Under the pieces are notes generated by a model. The model was not told the DNA's origin. It saw only the letters and a program-made list of their open reading frames with translations, and did no database searches. A stretch of DNA of 11,585 nt from CAVHXA01 sp963639765 (lineage in GTDB: Bacteria > Bacillota > Clostridia > Oscillospirales > Oscillospiraceae), in assembly GCA_963639765.1 (NCBI GenBank), contig CAVHXA010000059.1:1-11585 (forward strand), written 5' to 3'. Positions 5,980 through 11,585 of the stretch are shown here, piece after piece. Made by a program: the position numbers and the translations under genes. Numbering within the stretch: the stretch's first letter is position 1; each line of letters begins with the position of its first letter.

Positions 5980-8586
5980 ATGAAATTGACACATCTGCGG
6001 GTAAACCATAGAATTTCACCTGTGATAGACACAACACCGGAATTTTCCTTTTTCGTGGAGTCCGAGAAACAAAATGTTGTATTGGCTGAGGTGCGCATCA
6101 CTGTACAGGCGGACGGCATTTGCTATTGGGACAGCGGTATTATGACGGATAAAAAACAGTCTTTTATCTGCTATGAGGGGCTTCCTCTGCAAAGCCGAAA
6201 AAAATACACGGTCACCATTCATGCTAAGGATCATTATGGTGACAGTGCTGATGCAACGTGCATTTTCCGCACGGGCCCGTTCCGCGAAGATTGGCAGGCG
6301 CAATGGGTAGAATCTACATTTTCCCGCAATCCGCACCAGATGCTCTCGGACGGTATTGAAAATCCGGTACTGTCCTTTACACGAAAGATTACACTTTCCA
6401 AGGATGCCGCATCCGCCACGATGTATGCTACCTGCTATGGAGCTTATCGGCTCTTAGTCAACGGAAAGCGCCCCGATGATCGGGAGTTTGCCCCGGAATT
6501 TACCGCGTACAAGAGTATTTTGTACTACCAAACCTATGATGTGACGTCTTTACTGCAAAAGGGCGAAAACACTTTGGAAATGCTGGTAGGCGACGGCTGG
6601 TACTTTAATAGCCAGACTGCAACCGTAGGCACTGATCACGAAAAACCGTCCGTTTTGTATCAGATGGAAATCACCTATGCAGACGGAACAAGCGAGATTG
6701 TCGCCAGCAACGGCACGGAACTTTGCCGCCAGACCAATATTTTGTATTCAGATTTGTTTGTGGGTGAGAAAATCGATTTTACCAAGGCTTGGTCAGCCCC
6801 TGCACCTGTAAAGGTACAAACGTATCCATTGGATGTACTGCGCGCGCAAACGCTGGAGCCGGTTCGTGCGGTGGAAACGTTCAAGGTACAAAAAGTCGTC
6901 GAAAACGAAAAAGGGCAGAGAATTTATGACTTTGGACAGGTCCTGGCAGGGCGCTGCCGCATAAAACTGCGGGAACAGCCCGGTACGGAGGTGCGCATCC
7001 ACCATACCGAAATGCTGAATACAGACAACAGCTACTTTGCAGCGTTGAGCGCCCGTCAGCGGGAAACGATCATCTGCAACGGCGATGAAATCACCTACGA
7101 GCCGATGTTCACGTTCCACGGTTTCCGCTACATTTGGGTGGAAGGTGCTGAGAATGCACAGCCGGAAGATTTCGAGGCAGTACTGCTGTCTACCCCAAAG
7201 GAGAATAAGGGCAGCTTTCACTGTGATAATGCCGATTTTGAACAGCTGTATAAAAATATCCGCTATTCGCAGCGCAACAATATGATGTCTATTCCCACAG
7301 ACTGCCCCCAGCGCGAAAAAGCAGGCTGGACCGGGGATGTGCTGGTGTACAGTAAAACCAGTATGCTGAATGAGGAAATGACGCCCTTTTACCAAAGCTG
7401 GCTGAACGGTCTCGTTGCAGATCAAGAAGAAAATGGCGCAATTCCTATTATCTCACCTTCGACAAAAATGTATGATTTCATGGTAAAAAAGGTGGGGCGC
7501 GACTTTGACACTTCTACCCCTGCCAAAGGGCTGGCGGATATTCTGCCTGGCGAAGATGGCCCCGTGGCCGAGGGTGCGTTACCCTCGGTAGCAGGGTGGA
7601 GCGATGTACTGGTTTGGCTGCCTTGGTATATGTACGAGGTGACGGGCAACGCAGATATTTTGCAGCAGCTTTATCCGGCTATGAAAAAATACGGGAACAG
7701 CATTATCACCACAGCGGCAAGTCGGCGCGGCAATGCGGAAAAGGACGATAATGACCGCTATTTGTGGAACACGGGCTTCCACTTTGGGGAATGGCTTGTT
7801 CCGGAGAAGGAAAAACCGGGGTTTGAGGCTTGCCCGGAAACGGCATGGTATATTGCACCGTTCTTTGGCTATCAATCCGTTCGTCTGCTGGGGCAGATTG
7901 CAGAAATACTGGGGAAAATGGAGGACAGCGCTTTCTACACTGCCTATGCGGCAAAAATGAAACGGGCTATCCAACAGGAAATTCTGCCCATTGAAAAGCC
8001 TTATGCCGAGTATATGGGACGATACATTTTGGCCTTGGCCTTTGATTTGGCCGATGGCGAATGGTACAAACCTTATTGCGACAAATTGGCAGAACTGGTG
8101 CAGGAGAGAAACGGTAAGCTAGGCACAGGATTTTTGGCAACACCCTTCATCTTGCAGGTGCTGGACGGCATTGGCAGACACGACCTGGCCAAAGAAATTC
8201 TGTGGCAAACGGGTTGCCCCGGCTGGCTGTATGAAGTCAAAATGGGGGCCACCAGTATTTGGGAAAACTGGGGTGCGGTACAGTCGGACGGCACACCTAA
8301 CAAGACAAGCTTTGACCACTATGCTTTCGGTGTGGTGGATACCTATCTGACCGAGACTGTTTGTGGTATCCAGGCTGCTGCACCGGGTTTTGACAAAATC
8401 AAAATTGCGCCCTGTATGGACAGTGGTTTTGATAAATTTGAACGCACATTTATCAGCGAACACGGGCCTATTCGGGTATGCCGCAAGAAGGATACTCTCA
8501 CGGTTATGATACCGCCGAATACTACCGCAGAGATTATTTGGAATGGGCAGCATCACAAAACAGGAAGTGGCACCTATGTATTCTGA
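5980..8586 (+). CDS. GH78 alpha-L-rhamnosidase, cytoplasmic
   Basis: This 868-residue enzyme releases terminal non-reducing alpha-L-rhamnose by an inverting mechanism. The order is typical of GH78: an N-terminal Ig-like domain (about 1-105), a carbohydrate-binding-like beta domain (about 130-285, with W-V-E-S, Y-G-A-Y-R-L-L-V-N-G and G-D-G-W-Y), a concanavalin-like domain (about 300-400, with Y-D-F-G-Q), the (alpha/alpha)6 catalytic barrel (about 405-755) and a C-terminal beta domain. The substrate-binding and general-acid cluster DCPQREKAGWTGD is complete, with D441, E446, W450 and D453. The general-base candidate is E762 in A-T-S-I-W-E-N-W. There is no signal peptide, so the substrate must be imported, matching the symporters just upstream. 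The start at 5980 follows AGAGGG (5966-5971). The 3' end overlaps the next gene by 11 nt. Substrates could be rutinose-like disaccharides, flavonoid glycosides or pectin fragments. Confidence 0.95.
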   Translation: MKLTHLRVNHRISPVIDTTPEFSFFVESEKQNVVLAEVRITVQADGICYWDSGIMTDKKQSFICYEGLPLQSRKKYTVTIHAKDHYGDSADATCIFRTGPFREDWQAQWVESTFSRNPHQMLSDGIENPVLSFTRKITLSKDAASATMYATCYGAYRLLVNGKRPDDREFAPEFTAYKSILYYQTYDVTSLLQKGENTLEMLVGDGWYFNSQTATVGTDHEKPSVLYQMEITYADGTSEIVASNGTELCRQTNILYSDLFVGEKIDFTKAWSAPAPVKVQTYPLDVLRAQTLEPVRAVETFKVQKVVENEKGQRIYDFGQVLAGRCRIKLREQPGTEVRIHHTEMLNTDNSYFAALSARQRETIICNGDEITYEPMFTFHGFRYIWVEGAENAQPEDFEAVLLSTPKENKGSFHCDNADFEQLYKNIRYSQRNNMMSIPTDCPQREKAGWTGDVLVYSKTSMLNEEMTPFYQSWLNGLVADQEENGAIPIISPSTKMYDFMVKKVGRDFDTSTPAKGLADILPGEDGPVAEGALPSVAGWSDVLVWLPWYMYEVTGNADILQQLYPAMKKYGNSIITTAASRRGNAEKDDNDRYLWNTGFHFGEWLVPEKEKPGFEACPETAWYIAPFFGYQSVRLLGQIAEILGKMEDSAFYTAYAAKMKRAIQQEILPIEKPYAEYMGRYILALAFDLADGEWYKPYCDKLAELVQERNGKLGTGFLATPFILQVLDGIGRHDLAKEILWQTGCPGWLYEVKMGATSIWENWGAVQSDGTPNKTSFDHYAFGVVDTYLTETVCGIQAAAPGFDKIKIAPCMDSGFDKFERTFISEHGPIRVCRKKDTLTVMIPPNTTAEIIWNGQHHKTGSGTYVF
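8562..8567 (+). promoter_or_regulatory. Ribosome-binding site setting the start of the GH43-like gene
   Basis: AGGAAG lies eight bases before the ATG at 8576, inside the last codons of the rhamnosidase gene. It favours this start over an in-frame ATG at 8543, which would add 11 residues and has no comparable site. Confidence 0.6.
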
Positions 8587-9613
8587 ATTTGATAACACTC
8601 GCCAATGGCTGGACACGGACGGCAACCCGATTCAGGCACACGGCGGCAGCATCATCGTGGCAGATGGGATTTTTTACTGGTACGGTGAAAACAAAGAGCT
8701 GACGAATGGCGAAAATGGTATATGGTGGAATGGTGTACGTTGTTATTCCAGCAGTGACTTGTACAATTGGAAGTCTGAGGGAATCATCATCCCCGCAGAT
8801 GAGAAGATTTCGCCAACCTTGGCACAAACTTCTCAAGCAGATCGTCCGCACATTTTGCTTTGCCAAAACACCGGGCGCTTTGTCTGCTGGATTAAAATCA
8901 TGGAGAAGGATGGAACGCAGGATTACACGATTTTGTCTGCGGAACATCTGCTCGGCCCTTACAAGCTGGAAAAAGACCATTTCCGCCCGCTGGGGTTTTC
9001 CGGAGGTGACTTTGATCTCGCGGAAGCAGATGGGGAAGCCTGTCTGTTTTTTGAAAAAGTACACTCCGAAATGATTTGTGCTCGCCTAACGCCAGATTAT
9101 TTAGGTGTGGAGGATTTTGTCAGCTTTCTGCCAAGACCATACCCGCCGTTAGTGAGAGAGGCTCCTGCGCACTTTGCTAAGGAGGGAGCGCATTATCTCA
9201 TTACCAGTGGTACGACGGGATATTTTCCCAATCCCAGTCTGCTAAGCACGGCAGAACGACTGTTTGATGCTTATACGGAAGTAGGTAACCCTCACATCGG
9301 GGATGAATCCCGCACGTCCTTTCATTCCCAAATCAGTTCCGTGTTCAAAATCCCCCATCAAAATGTTTGGATTGCCTTGGCCGACCGATGGCTGCCGAAT
9401 TGTATGGATATTCCCTATGAAACGGTGGAAAAAGTATTTGAGTTGGCGTTTACCGGACACATTAAGGAAGCAGCGGCTATAAAAAACACGCTGGATTTGC
9501 CGCCGGAAAACACATCCAAGGCAGAATATATTTGGTTGCCGGTAACTTTTGAAAACGAAATCCCGCAGATACACTGGCACACTACATGGCAATGGGAGCA
9601 GTTTGCACAATGA
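8576..9613 (+). CDS. GH43-like five-bladed beta-propeller glycosidase
   Basis: This 345-residue protein resembles the GH43 branch that contains exo-beta-1,3-galactanases (subfamily 24 and relatives). Visible landmarks are PIQAHGGSIIV (18-28), YWYGE (34-38), the blade motif SGGDFDLAEADGEA (142-155), R-E-A-P-A (194-198) followed by Y-L-I-T-S-G-T-T-G, F-H-S-Q (249-252), and a C-terminal Y-I-W-L-P with W-x-x-x-W. E195 is the expected general acid. The Asp that acts as general base in ordinary GH43 enzymes is missing from the first blade, where A-H-G-G stands instead. Q252 sits where, from memory, the galactanase PcGal43A uses a glutamine. No signal peptide is visible. The length fits a bare propeller without a binding module. 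The start overlaps the rhamnosidase end by 11 nt. Galactosidase activity is a reasonable guess; the linkage is uncertain. Confidence 0.8.
   Translation: MYSEFDNTRQWLDTDGNPIQAHGGSIIVADGIFYWYGENKELTNGENGIWWNGVRCYSSSDLYNWKSEGIIIPADEKISPTLAQTSQADRPHILLCQNTGRFVCWIKIMEKDGTQDYTILSAEHLLGPYKLEKDHFRPLGFSGGDFDLAEADGEACLFFEKVHSEMICARLTPDYLGVEDFVSFLPRPYPPLVREAPAHFAKEGAHYLITSGTTGYFPNPSLLSTAERLFDAYTEVGNPHIGDESRTSFHSQISSVFKIPHQNVWIALADRWLPNCMDIPYETVEKVFELAFTGHIKEAAAIKNTLDLPPENTSKAEYIWLPVTFENEIPQIHWHTTWQWEQFAQ
9594..9598 (+). promoter_or_regulatory. Weak ribosome-binding site for the tannase-like gene
   Basis: GGGAG lies 11 bases before the ATG at 9610. That ATG overlaps the preceding TGA stop as ATGA, a standard arrangement for translational coupling. 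In-frame ATGs at 9586 and 9592 lack any site of their own, so 9610 is preferred. Confidence 0.45.
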
Positions 9614-11166
9614 ACGTAAGAGATGATATTTGTTTTTTCGATATGAGCCATTATACGGCCACAACAGACATTGCAGAACGAGCCAATGAAAGGTATATTC
9701 GCCGAGAGCTCGAAAGACGCTTTCCCACAGATGTTTTTACAGAAATCACCGTGACGCATAACAGTACCGGAAAATACAGGGCAAAAGCCAGCTGGTTTGA
9801 AAAAATATGGGGTGCAGGAAAGCCCGTTACAGGATTGCCGGAATATTATGAGGTCGATATCCTGCACAAGACCGGTCGGCACACAGAAGAATTGATTGTG
9901 TGGTCGCCGGTTACATGGAATGACCGATTTGCCGGTACGGCAGGCGGCGGAACGGGCATTGGTGGGCGGAACTATCTGACCAAGCCGGATAATTGCAGCC
10001 GTGGCTGGACGGTGCCATATGCGGTATGCAACGGCTTTACGGCAGCTACTATGTACGCGGGTAATATTGATGGCTGGGATGATCATACCCTGGATGCAAA
10101 AAGCGGAGAATTGGATTGTGAACTGTACGAAAATTGGCGCATCCGCAGTACGCATGATATGACCGTGTTTGGCAAGGCCGTAGCCGAAATTTTGCACAAT
10201 CGCCCAGTGAAGTACGCCTACATGAACGGCGGCTCCGGTGGTGGCCGACAATGCTTGATGGAAGTGCAGAACTACCCACAAGATTATAACGGCGTTTGGG
10301 CTTCCTGCCCGGCCATAAATTGGAATCATTTTCTGCTGGCCGGGTTTTGGCCGAACCTGGTTATGCGGGAAAAGAATCATTTTCTGTCTGCAAAAAAGAA
10401 CGCCTTTTTTATTGAACAGGTACACAAGAAGTACGGTGGGGATGAATTCGTTTATCATATGACTCAAAAGCCGGAATTTGATGCTAACAGTTGTGTGGGA
10501 ATGAAATCTCCCGGCGGGGTGATTTCACAGGCCGATGCCGACGTCATGAACGAAATATGGCGTGGCCCGCACCGCCGCAATGGGGAACAACTGTGGTATG
10601 GGTATTATCCCAGCTGCAAAAACTGGCAGGTACTGATACCAATCGGAACCTATTACTATCCCACGCCATTCTCCAAGAAAATCAAGCCGTTTATTTTGGG
10701 ACCTCTCTATGCACGGTGGATTACGGAAAATCCTAAGCAGAATTTTGATGCCATGACATGGGATGAGTATGTAGAATTGTTTGATAAGGGAACTGCAAAG
10801 TTTGGGGATAACTTAGCCGATAACGCTTGTATTGATAGCTTTGTGCAGGCAGGCGGTAAACTGATGATGGATCATGGAATGGATGATCCGCTGATTCCGA
10901 CAGAAGGCACAATCGACTATTACAAAAAATTGGTACGACATTTTGGCGAAAAAGCAGAAGTCGATAAATTCTGTCGATTATACATCAATCCCGGTGATAA
11001 TCACGGCAATTGCTGGGGCAATGGCCCCGGTATTACTCAATCTGCCGGAATGAAAGCGCTTGTAGACTGGGTAGAACACGGAATTGCTCCCGATAAAATT
11101 CATGCAGTTCGTATTAACCCTAAAAATGGGGCATTATTAGAAGAGGGGATGGCAAGTCCGTTTTAA
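9610..11166 (+). CDS. Tannase / feruloyl-esterase-family hydrolase, cytoplasmic
   Basis: This 518-residue protein matches the tannase/feruloyl esterase family, which hydrolyses esters of phenolic acids such as gallate or ferulate. The nucleophile is S209 in GGSGGGRQCLMEVQNYP. The acid is D426 in D-H-G-M-D-D-P-L-I-P, and the base is H465 in N-P-G-D-N-H-G-N-C-W-G. A conserved tail follows (ALVDWVEHGIAPDKI). The segment LPEYYEVDI near 77-85 and the W-N-D-R-F-A-G-T-A-G-G-G region also fit. The family's CS-D-HC disulfide is absent: glycine precedes S209 and glycine follows H465. No secretion signal is visible, and both points suit a cytoplasmic enzyme, unlike the secreted fungal relatives. It is the last gene of the operon and overlaps the GH43-like gene by four bases (ATGA). 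Substrate choice among galloyl, feruloyl, coumaroyl or other esters cannot be read. Confidence 0.85.
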   Translation: MNVRDDICFFDMSHYTATTDIAERANERYIRRELERRFPTDVFTEITVTHNSTGKYRAKASWFEKIWGAGKPVTGLPEYYEVDILHKTGRHTEELIVWSPVTWNDRFAGTAGGGTGIGGRNYLTKPDNCSRGWTVPYAVCNGFTAATMYAGNIDGWDDHTLDAKSGELDCELYENWRIRSTHDMTVFGKAVAEILHNRPVKYAYMNGGSGGGRQCLMEVQNYPQDYNGVWASCPAINWNHFLLAGFWPNLVMREKNHFLSAKKNAFFIEQVHKKYGGDEFVYHMTQKPEFDANSCVGMKSPGGVISQADADVMNEIWRGPHRRNGEQLWYGYYPSCKNWQVLIPIGTYYYPTPFSKKIKPFILGPLYARWITENPKQNFDAMTWDEYVELFDKGTAKFGDNLADNACIDSFVQAGGKLMMDHGMDDPLIPTEGTIDYYKKLVRHFGEKAEVDKFCRLYINPGDNHGNCWGNGPGITQSAGMKALVDWVEHGIAPDKIHAVRINPKNGALLEEGMASPF

Positions 11167-11168
11167 GA

Positions 11169-11251
11169 GGGAAAATCCCCAAAAGTGAAATGAAGTGATT
11201 TAAGACAAGAAATATTTTCGGATTTTCACTTTCAAGCGTCCAACTTCATTT
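11169..11251. repeat. Nested inverted repeats after the operon
   Basis: Just after the last stop codon lie three inverted pairs: GGGA/TCCC (11169-11179), AAAGTGAAA (11182-11190) with TTTCACTTT (11224-11232), and AAATGAAGT (11188-11196) with ACTTCATTT (11243-11251). The last two left arms overlap, so the RNA could fold in two mutually exclusive ways. No T-run follows, so this is not an ordinary terminator. It could be a transcript-end stabilising structure or a copy of a dispersed intergenic repeat. The stretch from 11252 to 11360 shows nothing I can name. Confidence 0.5.
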
Positions 11252-11360
11252 TACAGTCAACCTATTAATACGAAAGAAGATTCATTTAGAGCCGCCTGGG
11301 CTGTTTTGGCAACAGTTTGGCAATGATGAGTCAAGAATAAATCTCTTTCATTTTCAAAAA

Positions 11361-11390
11361 GAAGCAAACCCTCCTCGCAGGGTTTGCTTC
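11361..11390. terminator. Strong bidirectional intrinsic terminator
   Basis: A perfect 12-bp GC-rich stem pairs GAAGCAAACCCT (11361-11372) with AGGGTTTGCTTC (11379-11390) around a 6-nt loop. The plus-strand tail is TCTTCTTTT and the minus-strand tail is TTTTT. It ends the six-gene operon about 195 nt after its last stop codon. On the minus strand it sits seven bases after a stop codon at 11398-11400, so it also appears to end a leftward gene. Confidence 0.92.
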
Positions 11391-11395
11391 TCTTC

Positions 11396-11466
11396 TTTTA
11401 TGGTTCTTCATGCTCATTAGGTTCCTGTCCATTCCTCTCCCTAACTTTCCGTGAAGAACCATAAAA
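11396..11466. repeat. 15-bp perfect inverted repeat beside the terminator
   Basis: TTTTATGGTTCTTCA (11396-11410) and TGAAGAACCATAAAA (11452-11466) are perfect complements separated by 41 nt. The left arm overlaps the T-rich tail of the 11361-11390 terminator. Both arms lie largely within the putative minus-strand reading frame. No transposase or target duplication is visible, so it may be an RNA hairpin, the ends of a tiny element, or a chance product of a repeated coding motif. Confidence 0.5.
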
Positions 11467-11585
11467 TTCCCCGGCATCTTTTTGAATTTTGAAAACAGGC
11501 GCAATATCTACACAATAATAGCGGGCAGTCACTTCTGGAAGAGGAGCAGCTGTCCGCTATATATGATTTGTATCGGATAATATGG
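11398..11585 (-). pseudogene. Possible 3' end of a leftward gene, frame disrupted or partial
   Basis: On the minus strand 52 codons are open from 11556 down to a TAA at 11398-11400. They contain a protein-like stretch around YYCVDIAPVFKIQKDAGEFY and a charged, Glu-rich tail. A bidirectional terminator begins seven bases after the stop, as expected for a real gene end. An in-frame TAG (complement of 11557-11559) interrupts the frame before the window edge. A neighbouring minus-strand frame is open from 11585 to a TGA near 11533, so a single-base frameshift in the overlap would join them. I do not recognise the family. It could be a decayed gene, a gene with a sequencing indel, or a chance open frame. 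Confidence 0.35.

Noticed and set aside
6793..7425. 210-codon open frame on the minus strand inside the rhamnosidase gene
   Set aside because: It lies opposite conserved GH78 catalytic sequence and has no family features or convincing ribosome site.
9415..10467. 350-codon open frame on the minus strand
   Set aside because: It spans the junction of two well-supported plus-strand genes, has a Cys/His/Ile-rich composition typical of an antisense shadow, and no recognisable motif.
11204..11326. Open plus-strand stretch of 40 codons ending with A-A-W-A-V-L-A-T-V-W-Q
   Set aside because: It has no start codon or ribosome site, and its first part is made of the inverted repeats. It could be a gene remnant, but nothing supports that beyond the open frame.
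11518..11560. 11-bp stem with one G-U pair and a 21-nt loop
   Set aside because: It lacks a T-run and lies within the possible minus-strand coding sequence, so I could not separate it from chance or coding constraint.
1..11585. Search for CRISPR arrays, tRNA or rRNA genes, transposases, phage genes and known riboswitches
   Set aside because: No regularly spaced repeats, cloverleaf-like sequences, recombinase motifs or recognisable aptamer cores were seen. The operon leader of about 57 nt is too short for a typical riboswitch.

Overview
The window reads as one chromosomal carbohydrate- and ester-degradation locus from a gut-type Firmicute. An Oscillospiraceae- or Lachnospiraceae-like Clostridium is my best guess. 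The basis is the moderate GC, strong AGGAGG-type ribosome sites, tightly packed genes, GPH-family sugar symporters instead of SusC/SusD, and a complete lack of secretion signals on the enzymes. The genus assignment is inference.

Layout: a bidirectional terminator (58-91) closes the left side. Two leftward genes follow: a beta-lactamase-fold serine hydrolase (229-1425) and, upstream of it in the same transcript, a TetR-type repressor (1447-1971). The 147-bp intergenic region (1972-2118) holds two opposing sigma-A promoters whose -10 boxes are the two arms of one 25-bp imperfect palindrome. A rightward operon of six genes fills 2119-11166: an alpha/beta-hydrolase esterase, two different GPH (MelB-type) sugar:cation symporters, a GH78 alpha-L-rhamnosidase, a GH43-like five-bladed propeller enzyme that lacks the usual catalytic-base Asp, and a tannase/feruloyl-esterase-family hydrolase. 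Gene borders are 22 nt, a 1-nt overlap, 18 nt, an 11-nt overlap and a 4-nt overlap, so the operon is transcribed, and in part translated, as a unit. The last 420 bases hold inverted repeats, a strong bidirectional terminator (11361-11390) and, on the minus strand, what looks like the 3' end of a leftward gene with a disrupted reading frame.

How it may work together (inference): a small acylated, rhamnose-containing glycoside or oligosaccharide enters intact through one or both symporters. In the cytoplasm up to three unrelated serine esterases remove acyl or phenolic ester groups. The GH78 enzyme removes terminal L-rhamnose, and the GH43-like enzyme attacks a further linkage, possibly a beta-galactosidic one. 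The TetR protein probably senses the substrate or a breakdown product and releases both arms of the divergon together. No rhamnose-catabolism genes (isomerase, kinase, aldolase) and no ABC transporter or secreted enzyme are present, so the liberated sugars must be handled elsewhere. There are no tRNA or rRNA genes, CRISPR arrays, transposase genes or phage genes.
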